DNA of 40,812 nt from Candidatus Falkowbacteria bacterium RIFOXYA2_FULL_47_19 (GTDB lineage: Bacteria; Patescibacteriota; Patescibacteriia; Patescibacteriales; UBA12075): contig MFGB01000020.1 of the NCBI GenBank assembly GCA_001780275.1, positions 1-40,812 of the forward strand, written 5' to 3'. The notes under the pieces are model-generated. The model saw nothing but the letters and a program-made list of their open reading frames with translations, ran no database searches and was not told where the DNA came from. The translations under genes were made by a program, and so were the position numbers. How positions within the stretch are numbered: position 1 is the stretch's first letter; every line of letters begins with the position of its first letter. This document shows positions 7,578 to 15,793 of the stretch, one piece after another.

Positions 7578-7605
7578 AACCCAATATCACGCAACGCTTT
7601 CAATG

Positions 7606-7628
7606 CCCAATATCTAATATCCGATATT
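7606..7628. repeat. Heptad array, near arm of inverted pair (array 4R)
   Basis: Units CCCAATA, TCTAATA, TCCGATA, ending about 20 nt before the start codon of the membrane-protein gene at 7648. Pairing with 7554-7577 would make a stem of about 22 bp with a loop of about 30 nt in the mRNA. Confidence 0.78.
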
Positions 7629-7647
7629 TGTTGGGATTTAAACGAAA

Positions 7648-7998
7648 ATGCTATTCCAGATAATAAAAATAATAATTTCAGCGATTCTCATTTGGGCTAT
7701 TTCAGAAATCTCCAAAAAATTCTCTTTCTGGGGCGCGGTGTTGGCGTCTGTTCCGCTCATTTCGGTTTTATCGTTTATCTGGATGTACGCCGAGAACAAA
7801 GACATAGCGAAAATTTCCAGACTGTCATATTCAATTTTCTGGTTAGTCATCCCCTCGCTGGTTTTATTTGTCGTCTTTCCGGTCCTGCTTAAACTTAGGA
7901 TCAATTTTTTCTTAGCCCTGATCTTATCTATCGGCGCCACTTCGCTTTCTTATTGGCTGACGGTCTGTATACTGGGGTGGTGCGATATCAAACTGTAG
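7648..7998 (+). CDS. Small four-helix membrane protein, DUF3147-like
   Basis: 116 residues with four hydrophobic segments (about 3-20, 27-45, 60-82, 86-110). The pattern of a short helix, ISEISKK, GAVLASVPLISVLSFIWMYAE, then SYSIFWLVIPSLVLFVVFPVLL matches DUF3147 inner-membrane proteins as I remember them; their function is unknown. It lies between the carbamoyltransferase gene and lgt, all on the plus strand. A heptad array, rather than an SD, precedes the ATG. Confidence 0.65.
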   Translation: MLFQIIKIIISAILIWAISEISKKFSFWGAVLASVPLISVLSFIWMYAENKDIAKISRLSYSIFWLVIPSLVLFVVFPVLLKLRINFFLALILSIGATSLSYWLTVCILGWCDIKL

Positions 7999-8007
7999 CG
8001 GCGCGAC

Positions 8008-8042
8008 CGAACACTTAACGCTTTATACTTAATGCTCCACGC
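8008..8042. repeat. Heptad array directly before lgt (array 5)
   Basis: Five 7-bp units: CGAACAC, TTAACGC, TTTATAC, TTAATGC, TCCACGC, followed by TTTTTAT and the lgt ATG at 8048. It occupies the place where an SD would be. Confidence 0.82.
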
Positions 8043-8047
8043 TTTTT

Positions 8048-8866
8048 ATGTTCGATTTTTTCCACACTTTTATTCCTGACCCGATCCTTATTTTCATCGG
8101 TCCTTTCGCGGTCCATTGGTATGGGCTTTTTATTGTGAGCGGAATCCTGGCGGCGACGGTCGTTACTTTCAAATTAGCGGAAAAACACGACATCCGCAAA
8201 GACACCGTTATCGATATGATCTTCTACCTGATCGTCGGCGGCATAGCGGGCGCGCGGCTTTACCATATATTTTTGGAATTTTCCTATTATCTGAAAAATC
8301 CACTTAATATTTTTAAACTTTGGCAGGGGGGGCTGGCTATCCACGGAGGGATCATCGCCGGCGTTGTCGTTATTTATCTATTGGCCAAAAAATATAAAAT
8401 AAATCCCTGGCGGATGGCCGCCGTATTCGCGCCCGGCCTGGCTCTGGCCCAGGCGATCGGGCGCTGGGGGAATTACTTTAACCAGGAAATTTACGGACTG
8501 CCCACCGCCCTTCCCTGGGGAATACCGATCGAACCGACCAACCGCATCGCCGAATATTTTAAATTCGAATACTTCCACCCAACCTTCCTTTATGAATCGA
8601 TTGGAAATTTCCTGATATTCCTTATCCTTATAGCCGGCCACTCTTATGTTATAAAAAATAAGAAATTCAACGACTATTCCTACTTGCTGCTTCTGGTTTT
8701 TTATCTGGTGCCATATTCCATTCTCCGTTTTACCCTCGAATTCATCCGCATCGACCGCACGCCGGAACTTTTCGGTTTACGCTGGCCGCAGATAGCGAGC
8801 CTGGTTATTATATCGGTTTCCGTGATTTTTTTATATAAAATGCGGACAAAACCAGCCGCCTCTTGA
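8048..8866 (+). CDS. lgt: Prolipoprotein diacylglyceryl transferase
   Basis: Membrane enzyme that transfers diacylglycerol from phosphatidylglycerol to the lipobox cysteine of prolipoproteins, the first lipoprotein maturation step. The family signatures GGLAIHGGIIAG (about 97-108) and GRWGNYFNQEIYG (about 138-150) are clear, and about seven membrane segments span 272 residues, a normal length. A likely client in this window is the lipoprotein phosphatase at 24178, with the lipobox LCSC. lspA is not in the window. The ATG at 8048 follows a heptad array directly, with no SD. Confidence 0.95.
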   Translation: MFDFFHTFIPDPILIFIGPFAVHWYGLFIVSGILAATVVTFKLAEKHDIRKDTVIDMIFYLIVGGIAGARLYHIFLEFSYYLKNPLNIFKLWQGGLAIHGGIIAGVVVIYLLAKKYKINPWRMAAVFAPGLALAQAIGRWGNYFNQEIYGLPTALPWGIPIEPTNRIAEYFKFEYFHPTFLYESIGNFLIFLILIAGHSYVIKNKKFNDYSYLLLLVFYLVPYSILRFTLEFIRIDRTPELFGLRWPQIASLVIISVSVIFLYKMRTKPAAS

Positions 8867-8891
8867 TTTTCTTTATATTTTATGTTAGGAT
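8863..8891 (+). promoter_or_regulatory. rpsT promoter
   Basis: TTGATT at 8863-8868 and TAGGAT at 8886-8891 with a 17-nt spacer. It overlaps the lgt stop codon and gives a leader of about 65 nt before the rpsT ATG. Confidence 0.55.
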
Positions 8892-8961
8892 TATTCCAAT
8901 GACTCTCACACCATTACCAATCTAAAAAATCTAGTTATTAAAAGCTAAAGTTAACAACAGT

Positions 8962-9228
8962 ATGCCTAATAAATTATCGGCCAAAAAAGAATTACGCAAA
9001 GGTAAAAAACGGGAAGCGAAGAACCAGAAAGCCCTCGATAACCTTAAAACTTTGATCAAAAAAAGCCGTCAGGCGATCGAAGCTAAGGGCAAAGAGGCAG
9101 AAGAACTCGTCAAAAAAACTTTAAAAGCGCTCGACAAGGCGACGCAAAAAGGACTCATAAAAAAGAATACCCGCGACCGCCGGAAATCCAGGTTGCATAA
9201 AAAGCTCAACAAAACGCAAAAGTCTTAA
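8962..9228 (+). CDS. rpsT: 30S ribosomal protein S20
   Basis: Small, very basic helical protein that binds 16S rRNA in the 30S body. 88 residues, the usual size. It has the S20 pattern: an N-terminal A/K/R-rich helix (PNKLSAKKELRKGKKREAKN), a central acidic-basic helix, and the C-terminal block KATQKGLIKKNTRDRRKSRL in which KG-I-hydrophobic-K-N-x-x-R-R-K-S-R-L is diagnostic. It has its own promoter and a strong terminator. No SD is seen before the ATG. Confidence 0.94.
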   Translation: MPNKLSAKKELRKGKKREAKNQKALDNLKTLIKKSRQAIEAKGKEAEELVKKTLKALDKATQKGLIKKNTRDRRKSRLHKKLNKTQKS

Positions 9229-9245
9229 GCTCAATATACAAAATC

Positions 9246-9275
9246 AAAAATCCCGGTTAATAACCGGGATTTTTG
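9246..9275. terminator. Bidirectional terminator between rpsT and holA
   Basis: AAAAATCCCGGTTA and its complement form an almost perfect 30-nt palindrome. It gives a T-run on both strands and so can end both convergent genes. Confidence 0.9.
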
Positions 9276-9331
9276 TTCGCACGCTACCCCAAAGACGCTG
9301 AATAATCATTGAGAAGCTGGGTTATTTTAGG

Positions 9332-10354
9332 TTAAATTTTCGCGATCAGTAAATCGATATTCGTCTTGAAATCACCCTGGCCGGTTTTTATCTGCCGATC
9401 GATATCGACTAAATGATGAAAGATGCTTTTAAGCGCCGCCAGGGTAAAAGCTCCCGCCTGAGTAATGCCTTTTTGGACGACAAAGGGGTGGAGTTTTAAA
9501 TCGCTTATTATCTTTCTGGAGGAATTACCCTGATCCAGGGATTCTTTGATCTGCAGAAGGATCCGGAACTGGCGGATTATCATATGCAGAAGGTAAGTTT
9601 CCGTAACCCCGGCCTCGATCTCCTGCTCAAAAAGCTTTAGGGCCAGGCTCTTATTCTTGCGGCTGATCGCGTCCGTTAACGCGAATATGTTCTCATCACT
9701 CTGCCCCCGGCACAGATCCTCTATCTCTTTGATATCGATCATAACGTCGCCGGATCCGGGCAAAAGCTCGCGATTTTGGCCCCGCTTGTAGTTAACCAAT
9801 TTATCGACCTCGTTTTTAAGCTGTCTCTGGTCATTGCCGAACAGGGAAACCAGATACGTGACCGCTTGCGGTTTTATTTTACCGCCGCGCGCCTCTACTT
9901 CCGTCTTTAGCCAACCGGCCGTCTCCGTGTTGGAAAGTGGCTTGAAATTCTGAGCGAACCGTTCTTTCGACAAAAGCAGGAATAATTTATTCTTGCCTAG
10001 TTTTTCGCCGGTCGTGTTGTCCCAAAAAATAATAATATTACCGGCATCTTCTTTTACCACCGCCTCTTTTATCTTTTTCGCGAGCGTAAACTGCTTTTTC
10101 AGATATTCATGGATTCCGTCCAGGATCACCTGGCTTTTGTTGGAAAAAATATTTTCCACGATCACCATGGTCTTGCGGGTAAAAAGGGAAGAGGCCTTAA
10201 CGCCTTCGTTGATCTTATCGACCGTGGCCCTTTCTCCGTCGATCACGGACAGACTTCTTTCTCCCGGATCGACTTCCCGGCGGAATTTATCTTTTAATTC
10301 GTTCAATTTTTGCCGGCTTTTGTAAGTATTGGAGCCGTAGAGGAATATGATCAT
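9332..10354 (-). CDS. holA: DNA polymerase III delta subunit
   Basis: Clamp-loader delta subunit, which opens the beta clamp. 340 residues, as in the family. N-terminal block MIIFLYGSNTYKSRQKLNELK, then DAGNIIIFWDN, and the middle domain with YLVSLFGNDQRQLKNEVDKL (delta-type G-D-x-x-x-L-x-x-E-h-x-K-L). The collar domain has ILLQIKESLDQG and LHPFVVQKGITQA. It is the last gene of the polA-murD-holA group. The ATG at 10354 is preceded at one nt by a heptad array and has no SD. Confidence 0.9.
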   Translation of the reverse strand: MIIFLYGSNTYKSRQKLNELKDKFRREVDPGERSLSVIDGERATVDKINEGVKASSLFTRKTMVIVENIFSNKSQVILDGIHEYLKKQFTLAKKIKEAVVKEDAGNIIIFWDNTTGEKLGKNKLFLLLSKERFAQNFKPLSNTETAGWLKTEVEARGGKIKPQAVTYLVSLFGNDQRQLKNEVDKLVNYKRGQNRELLPGSGDVMIDIKEIEDLCRGQSDENIFALTDAISRKNKSLALKLFEQEIEAGVTETYLLHMIIRQFRILLQIKESLDQGNSSRKIISDLKLHPFVVQKGITQAGAFTLAALKSIFHHLVDIDRQIKTGQGDFKTNIDLLIAKI

Positions 10355-10355
10355 A

Positions 10356-10390
10356 TTTTAAGTATCTGGTATTTAGTATTAAATATTAAG
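10356..10390. repeat. Heptad array directly before holA (array 6, near arm)
   Basis: Five 7-bp units: TTTTAAG, TATCTGG, TATTTAG, TATTAAA, TATTAAG, abutting the holA start codon. Its first 25 nt pair with 10429-10453 with three mismatches. Confidence 0.83.
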
Positions 10391-10428
10391 CAGGTACAGC
10401 CGATATAAGCATCGGGGTCGGTTTCCGC

Positions 10429-10458
10429 TTAACACTAAATACTATATACTTAATACAT
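10429..10458. repeat. Heptad array, far arm (array 6)
   Basis: Units AACACTA, AATACTA, TATACTT, AATACAT from 10431. It is the inverted partner of the array next to holA. The two arms enclose about 45 nt and lie between murD and holA, so a co-transcript could fold into a stem of about 25 bp. Confidence 0.8.
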
Positions 10459-10505
10459 TTATTTACCTTTGATTTATGCCGAAATGCAACAAACTCTATC
10501 CGATT

Positions 10506-11909
10506 TTACCCAAGCTTTCTAACCGCCGCCCTAAACTGCTCTCCCCGATCCTTATAATCCTTAAATATCCCGAAGCTCGCGCAGGCCGGAGATAACAACA
10601 CGATATCGCCCGGCGAAGCCACGCCCTTGGATAAACCCATCGCGGAATGCATGCTGTCCGCAATTTCGATCTTGCCCGCCGGATAACCGGCGGACAAAAG
10701 GGCGCTCTTTATCTTGGGAGTGCCCTTACCTTCGAGAAGAACCGTGAATTTCACGCGAGCCTTGATGAGCTGGCTTAATTCCGTAAAATCGGCGCCTTTA
10801 TCGGCTCCGCCGGCGATCAACACTATCGGGAAAGAAAGGGAATTGATAGCGGTTATGGCCGCCGCCGGAGTGGTGGCGAAACTGTCGTTGTAATAGCAAA
10901 CGCCGTCAACGATCCTGATTTTTTCCAAACGGTGCGGCAAACCGGAAAAAGACTTTACGGCCCGGGCAATGACCTCTTTGCTTATCTTTCCGTATCGGAC
11001 CGCTGCCACCGCCGCTCCGATATTTTCCTTATTGTGATCGCCCGGAAGAACGCTTTCCAGGTTGGAGGCCGTAAAAAATACTTTTTTCCCATAACCGTAA
11101 TGAAGTTCCCGGTCTTTCAATTTTTTATTGATGATCGCCACGCTATTGATCTTTTGCCATCCCATGATATTCATCTTGGCGCGCCAGTAATCGTTAAGGG
11201 TTTTGTGGTAATTCGGGTTATTCGGATCAGCCGGAAAAAGGTGGTCCGGATAAAAATTCGTAATGACCGCTATGCGCGGACTTATAACAAGACCTTCGAG
11301 CTGAAAACTTGATAATTCAATAACGACCCAATCGTTCTTCTTGATCCTGGAAATAAACTCGAAAGGCGCTACGCCGATATTACCCAAAAGCCAGGCGCGT
11401 TTTTTGGCGGTTTTGAAAATATGATAAATTAAGCTCGCGGTCGTGCCTTTGCCCTTAGTACCGGTTACACCGATCGTATTCCTGGTCGGACAAAGTTCGA
11501 AAAAGAGCTGCATAGGACTCGTAAGAAGCGTCCGGCTTTTTTCTTTTAGCTTTAAGCTGCCGCGCCGGGAAGAAATTATGCGTCCGGATACGATCTCGGA
11601 GAGCGCCGGACTCCACATAGGATAACCGGGTGAACGCATGACAAGATCGTATTGTCCGAGACCTCGGTCGTATTTGCCGCCCAGACGCCATTTTACGGAT
11701 ATTTTAGATCTCTTTCCGGCAAGGACGCTGATTTCCCGGTATCGTTCTCCGAGTTTTTTCTCTTCGCGCGAATCACAAATCGTCAATTCACAGGCAACCT
11801 TTTCTTTGATCAAAAATTTTACCAATGCGAAATTTTCCAGGCCCAGGCCCAGAATGGCGACTTTCTTGTTTTCTAAGATGGCGTTGATTTTCTGTTTGGA
11901 TATTGACAT
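10506..11909 (-). CDS. murD: UDP-N-acetylmuramoylalanine--D-glutamate ligase
   Basis: Cytoplasmic Mur ligase that adds D-glutamate to UDP-MurNAc-L-Ala using ATP. It has an N-terminal Rossmann-like UDP-binding domain (KVAILGLGLEN), the ATP P-loop GVTGTKGKGTTAS, the central NFYPDHL motif and YYNDSFATTPAA of the C-terminal ligase domain (N-D-S-x-A-T). At 467 residues it is slightly longer than typical MurD (about 440-450). It starts 34 nt after the polA stop codon on the same strand, across a heptad array, so the two genes are probably co-transcribed. Confidence 0.93.
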   Translation of the reverse strand: MSISKQKINAILENKKVAILGLGLENFALVKFLIKEKVACELTICDSREEKKLGERYREISVLAGKRSKISVKWRLGGKYDRGLGQYDLVMRSPGYPMWSPALSEIVSGRIISSRRGSLKLKEKSRTLLTSPMQLFFELCPTRNTIGVTGTKGKGTTASLIYHIFKTAKKRAWLLGNIGVAPFEFISRIKKNDWVVIELSSFQLEGLVISPRIAVITNFYPDHLFPADPNNPNYHKTLNDYWRAKMNIMGWQKINSVAIINKKLKDRELHYGYGKKVFFTASNLESVLPGDHNKENIGAAVAAVRYGKISKEVIARAVKSFSGLPHRLEKIRIVDGVCYYNDSFATTPAAAITAINSLSFPIVLIAGGADKGADFTELSQLIKARVKFTVLLEGKGTPKIKSALLSAGYPAGKIEIADSMHSAMGLSKGVASPGDIVLLSPACASFGIFKDYKDRGEQFRAAVRKLG

Positions 11910-11923
11910 ATAAAAAATTATTA

Positions 11924-11965
11924 AAAAATCGACGATCGCAAATCTAAAATCGCGAATCCGTCATC
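11924..11965. repeat. Heptad array spanning the polA stop codon (array 7)
   Basis: Six 7-bp units, all ending ATC: AAAAATC, GACGATC, GCAAATC, TAAAATC, GCGAATC, CGTCATC. The polA stop codon is inside it (11944-11946), so it encodes the last polA residues (MTDSRF). It ends 14 nt before the murD ATG at 11909. Confidence 0.83.
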
Positions 11966-14739
11966 TCTCCCCAGTTCGCCCCAATCTTAACGTCGACGAC
12001 TACCGGCACTTTTAATTTTACCACGTTCTCCATGATATCCTTGATTTTCCAAGCCGCTTCTTCTATTCTATCCTTTTTAACTTCAAATACCAATTCGTCG
12101 TGCACGGTCATGATCATGCGCACCTCGTCTTTTTCAGCATATTCTTTTTCTATCAGGTCCTGCGTTTTGATCATGGCGACCTTGATCATGTCCGCCGCCG
12201 TACCCTGCAGAGGCGTGTTTATCGCCATCCGCTCGGCGCCGGCGCGAACCATCATAACCGAGGAATTAATTTCCGGCAAAAACCGGCGGCGGCCAAAAAT
12301 GGTTTCCGCGAAGCCTCGCTCACGCGCCTCGGCGATGGAACTATCAATGAACTCTTTTACGCCCGTATAAACGGCGAAGTATTGTTCAATGAATTCCCGG
12401 GCGCGGGCATACGGGATATCCGCCGCCTGCGACAGTCCATGCGGTCCCTGGCCATAAAGTATTCCGAAATTTATGGCCTTAGCTTCCCGTCGGAGAGCCG
12501 AGTCGACCGCTTCGGGATTTATTTGATTGATCTCGGCGGCCGTAGCCGTATGGATATCCGCTCCGTTTTTAAAAGCTGCGATCATCTTCTTGTCTCCCGA
12601 CATAGAAGCCGCTAATCTGAGTTCTATTTGGGAATAATCCAGTCCCAAAAGAAGATATCCGGGAGAAGCGATAAAAGCCTTGCGGATTTCCCGTCCGAGG
12701 TCTGTCCGGATCGGGATATTCTGGAGATTCGGATCAGACGAGGAAAGACGCCCGGTAGCCGTTACCGTCTGGTTATAGCTCGTATGCAGACGGCCGGTCT
12801 TTTTATTGATAAGTTCGGGCAAAGCATCGATATAGGTCGAGGCCAGCTTGGTCAATTCCCGGTATTCCTGAATTAAAGGAACGACCGGGTGCTGGTCTTT
12901 AAGCTTATCCAGTTCGTCGGCGGCGGTTGAAAGACCGGTCTTGGTCCGCTTAAGGCCCAGGGCCGAAATTTCCAGTTTTTCGAACAAAACCTCTTTGAGT
13001 TGTTGAGTGGATTTTATGTTGAATTCGATGCCGGCGACCCTGTGTATCCTTTTCTCCAGGGATAAGATTTTCTTGGCCATAGACCTGCTCATGTCCGCCA
13101 AAAATTTTTTGTCCAAAAGGCAACCGTTATCTTCCATTGTTCCCAAAACCGGCACCAGGGGCATTTCGATTTCGGCGAATAACTTGTCTAATTTCTGTTT
13201 TTTAAGGTCAACACGCAGTTTTTCGGCTAAGCGCTTGGTAAAATCAGCGTCCTCGCAGGAGTAAAGGCTGAGTTTCGGAGTAGCGACTTCAGTAAAACCG
13301 ATCCGCTCCTTCCCCTTGCCGAGCAGATCGTCCTTGCTGATTTTTTCGTGTTTAAGTTCGGTGAAAGCAACCGCGTCTAACCCGTGCTGGCGGCTGCCGG
13401 GATTCAAAAGATATGAAGCGACCATAGTGTCAAATTCCAATCCGGCTATATCGATGCCCTGGGCGCGCATTACCCTTAAATCGAATTTGCCGTTATGCGC
13501 GTATTTTTTAATTTTCTGATTTTCCAAAATAGATTTTAATTTATCGATCCAGGGGTGTTGGGGCTGGCGATTGTTTTTATAATTAAACAGGTTGGTTTCG
13601 CCGCTACCTTTAACATTGATATAATAAGCTTCCCCTTCTTTCCAGCTAAAGCTCATACCCAGAAGGTCGGCTGTCAGAGGATCGAAACCGGAAGTTTCCG
13701 TGTCAAAAGCAAAGCTGGTTTGTTTTTTGATTTTAGCCAGAAAAACGCTGAATTTTTTATCATCGTCGACCAGTGTATATCTAAAAAGCCTGGCGTTACG
13801 CTCGAATTTGTCCGTAATCACTCCCTGTTTTTGCTCCGGCATTTTCTCCTCTTCCCGGGCGAAAAGATTCTGTATTCTCGGCAACAAGGACTTAAATTCG
13901 AGTTCGGATAATAATTTAACGATGCTTTCTTTATCGTAATCTCCGAAACGCAATTTTTCCAAAGAAAAATCGAGCCGGACGTCGCGTTTGATGGTGGCGA
14001 GATCCTGGGACAAATAAGCATCGCTCTTGTGTTCGAGCAGAAGTCCGCGCACCCGGTCTTTTATTTTTTCTGATTTTATATTTTTGTAAATTCCATCTAA
14101 GCTGCGGAAATTATCGAGCAGGCCCAGGGCGGTTTTTTCGCCGACTCCCCTCACCCCGGGAATATTGTCACTTGCGTCTCCGGCCAAAGCCTTGTAGTCA
14201 ACAACTTGTTCCGGACTGAAACCGTAACGCGACTTTGTCATGGCCGCGTCATAGAGGCTCGCGTCCTGGAGTCCCCGTCCAAGCTTATAAACCTTCGTGT
14301 GATCGTCAATAAGCTGCATCTCGTCCATGTCGCCGGTAACGATGATATTTTCAATCGATTCATCGGTTTTAGCCGCGAGCGTGCCTATGAGGTCGTCCGC
14401 CTCGAAACCGGTCTGCTCGAAAATCGGAATGTTAAAGGCCCGGGCCAGTTCTTTGACGCGCGGGATCTGCTTATAAAGTTCATCCGGCGCCTTGACCCGG
14501 CCGGCCTTATACTCTTTGTATTTTTCATGCCGGAAAGTCGGTCCCTTTTTATCCAGGGTTAGAGCGACATAATCGGGCCGGATTTCCCGTATGGCCTTTA
14601 TAAGCACGGTCGCGAATCCGTAAACAGCATTGACCATCTCCCCGGTTTTAGTGGCCATGGTTGGCGGCAGGGCATGAAAACTCCGGTGGATGATGGCATT
14701 CCCGTCGATGATCATGAATTTTTCCTTTATTTTGGGCAT
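11944..14739 (-). CDS. polA: DNA polymerase I
   Basis: Complete three-domain Pol I of 931 residues. The 5'-3' exonuclease/FEN domain occupies about 1-300 (MIIDGNAIIHRSFHALPP; GDASDNIPGVRGVGEKTA helix-hairpin-helix). The 3'-5' exonuclease keeps its acidic motifs (DTETSG; HNGKFD; YSCEDADF), so proofreading is likely, unlike in many Pol I enzymes that lost it. The polymerase domain has motif A LLGLDYSQIELR, motif B RREAKAINFGILYG (Phe at the ddNTP-selectivity site) and motif C TVHDELVFEV. First gene of a polA-murD-holA group. The last codons lie inside a heptad array. The 5' leader is probably seven nt or fewer. Confidence 0.96.
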   Translation of the reverse strand: MPKIKEKFMIIDGNAIIHRSFHALPPTMATKTGEMVNAVYGFATVLIKAIREIRPDYVALTLDKKGPTFRHEKYKEYKAGRVKAPDELYKQIPRVKELARAFNIPIFEQTGFEADDLIGTLAAKTDESIENIIVTGDMDEMQLIDDHTKVYKLGRGLQDASLYDAAMTKSRYGFSPEQVVDYKALAGDASDNIPGVRGVGEKTALGLLDNFRSLDGIYKNIKSEKIKDRVRGLLLEHKSDAYLSQDLATIKRDVRLDFSLEKLRFGDYDKESIVKLLSELEFKSLLPRIQNLFAREEEKMPEQKQGVITDKFERNARLFRYTLVDDDKKFSVFLAKIKKQTSFAFDTETSGFDPLTADLLGMSFSWKEGEAYYINVKGSGETNLFNYKNNRQPQHPWIDKLKSILENQKIKKYAHNGKFDLRVMRAQGIDIAGLEFDTMVASYLLNPGSRQHGLDAVAFTELKHEKISKDDLLGKGKERIGFTEVATPKLSLYSCEDADFTKRLAEKLRVDLKKQKLDKLFAEIEMPLVPVLGTMEDNGCLLDKKFLADMSRSMAKKILSLEKRIHRVAGIEFNIKSTQQLKEVLFEKLEISALGLKRTKTGLSTAADELDKLKDQHPVVPLIQEYRELTKLASTYIDALPELINKKTGRLHTSYNQTVTATGRLSSSDPNLQNIPIRTDLGREIRKAFIASPGYLLLGLDYSQIELRLAASMSGDKKMIAAFKNGADIHTATAAEINQINPEAVDSALRREAKAINFGILYGQGPHGLSQAADIPYARAREFIEQYFAVYTGVKEFIDSSIAEARERGFAETIFGRRRFLPEINSSVMMVRAGAERMAINTPLQGTAADMIKVAMIKTQDLIEKEYAEKDEVRMIMTVHDELVFEVKKDRIEEAAWKIKDIMENVVKLKVPVVVDVKIGANWGEMTDSRF

Positions 14740-14746
14740 ATTCTTT

Positions 14747-14781
14747 ATTATAATATTACCCTATTTATCCCAATAAATCAA
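14747..14781 (-). promoter_or_regulatory. polA promoter with very short leader
   Basis: On the minus strand TTGATT (14776-14781), 17 nt, then TAATAT (14753-14758), which overlaps the context of a perfect TATAAT (14747-14752). Either -10 leaves only 7-13 nt before the ATG at 14739, so the leader is about 0-7 nt. Confidence 0.6.
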
Positions 14782-14810
14782 TAAAAAAAACCGGGATATA
14801 GGTCCGGTTT
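14781..14810 (-). terminator. Terminator of the 58-residue gene
   Basis: On the minus strand AAACCGG pairs with CCGGTTT around a 9-nt loop and runs into TTTTTTTT. It separates the small-gene pair upstream from polA. Confidence 0.85.
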
Positions 14811-14820
14811 TATCCTTTTT

Positions 14821-14997
14821 TTAAGGGTCGTTGGCGCAGGCGGCATCGCCGTCATAAGGGGTATTATTTCTGTCTGCCGCGATTCTACGGCGAAACTCAT
14901 CGTCATATTTCTCACGGCTGCCGCCATTCCAATAGGACGGCCGAGGCAGGCACTCCCCGCAGGTGCAGTTTTTCGGATGCGGTTCCGATAACGGCAT
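14821..14997 (-). CDS. Small Cys-containing protein (58 residues), hypothetical
   Basis: The ORF begins MPLSEPHPKNCTCGECLPRP and ends DAACANDP. Cysteines lie at 11, 13 and 16 (CTCGEC, a CxCxxC cluster) and 54. The set resembles a small metal-binding knuckle, although only three cysteines cluster. The start is decided by a strong SD: AAAGGAGAT ends 5 nt before the ATG. The gene begins 19 nt after the stop codon of the 170-residue gene and ends 11 nt before a terminator, so the two form an operon. No family recognised. The SD and tight placement argue for a real gene. Confidence 0.7.
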   Translation of the reverse strand: MPLSEPHPKNCTCGECLPRPSYWNGGSREKYDDEFRRRIAADRNNTPYDGDAACANDP

Positions 14998-15016
14998 TTC
15001 TATCTCCTTTCTCTAA

Positions 15017-15529
15017 TCAGATTTTTCCCAGACACAGATCCCAATAGGGGTGCCAATAAATCGCTTCGACTTTTCTGGTCTCGCCCTCGTCTTTATAAAG
15101 CCAATGATGTTCTCGGGGTGATCGGGTATCATCCCGGTGGCTAATGGCCGTTCTTTTGCCGATATAGAATCCTATGTGCCGGGTTATGCGGCCGCTCGTT
15201 TGGTGTTTTGGCCCCCAAATAATTACGCTCCCGACACGGGGGCGTTTAATCTTTATCCAGCCGAATTTCTCCATGTCGACCACCGTACTTTTGACCGTCA
15301 AATGCTTCTCTCCGATCATGCCGAACAAAAAAAGAACGGAAGACACGTAAAAAGCGCAGGCGATGTTGCCGTCTTCGGTCGCGTCGACTATCACGTTCTT
15401 TTGCCCCCGCTTTTTTAAGAGATACGCGTTACGGAACATCATCGTTCCCACGCTGTTTCTGATCGTCTGCATATAAGTATCAAAGTGCAAAAATTCTACC
15501 GGAAAAGTCGTCAATTTATTTCTTTTCAT
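15017..15529 (-). CDS. Putative papain-like (NlpC/P60- or CHAP-like) hydrolase
   Basis: 170 residues without a signal peptide. The arrangement fits a papain-like hydrolase of the NlpC/P60-CHAP group: Cys58 at the start of a helix (NIACAFYVSSVLFLFG), a beta-strand entry VGSVIIWG (99-106), His118 in RHIGFYIG and a polar His131 (AISHRDD). In that group these serve in cleaving peptidoglycan peptide or amide bonds. This is inferred from pattern only, and lack of an export signal leaves the substrate open. An SD (GGGAGGG) precedes the ATG. It is followed by the 58-residue Cys protein and lies just downstream of tRNA-Ala. Confidence 0.6.
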   Translation of the reverse strand: MKRNKLTTFPVEFLHFDTYMQTIRNSVGTMMFRNAYLLKKRGQKNVIVDATEDGNIACAFYVSSVLFLFGMIGEKHLTVKSTVVDMEKFGWIKIKRPRVGSVIIWGPKHQTSGRITRHIGFYIGKRTAISHRDDTRSPREHHWLYKDEGETRKVEAIYWHPYWDLCLGKI

Positions 15530-15568
15530 TATATATCCCTCCCTGTTTTTAACTTGCTTCTTAAAATG

Positions 15569-15641
15569 TGGACCAGACAGGACTTGAACCCGCTACCTCC
15601 TGCGTGCAAAGCAGGCGCTCTACCAGGTGAGCTACTGGCCC
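15569..15641 (-). tRNA. tRNA-Ala (anticodon TGC)
   Basis: 73-nt cloverleaf. Acceptor GGGCCAG pairs with CTGGTCC, the anticodon stem CCTGC/GCAGG encloses loop TTTGCAC, and the T-arm contains GGTTCAAGTCC. The discriminator is A and CCA is not encoded, so a CCA-adding enzyme is needed. Confidence 0.95.
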
Positions 15642-15756
15642 GAATAATAATAACTATAAAATTTTAAAATAACACCTTGGAATTCGCCGGGTCATCCGGA
15701 AACACCCTCGGAACCGCCACAAGTTACCTTAAAATCCGAACTAAATTAATTAAGTA

Positions 15757-15785
15757 AAAAAAAGGGGCTTGATATTTCGAGCCCC
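15757..15785 (-). terminator. Terminator of the 179-residue membrane-protein gene
   Basis: GGGGCT (15764-15769) pairs with AGCCCC (15780-15785). On the minus strand the hairpin is followed by TTTTTTTT. It begins 8 nt after the stop codon. Confidence 0.85.
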
Positions 15786-15793
15786 AAGCTTGA

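Noticed and set aside
12100..12615. Plus-strand frame of 171 codons opposite polA
   Set aside because: Antisense to the conserved polymerase motifs, so a shadow frame.
15485..15667. Plus-strand frame overlapping tRNA-Ala
   Set aside because: It runs across the tRNA gene, which is clear by fold; the peptide is meaningless.
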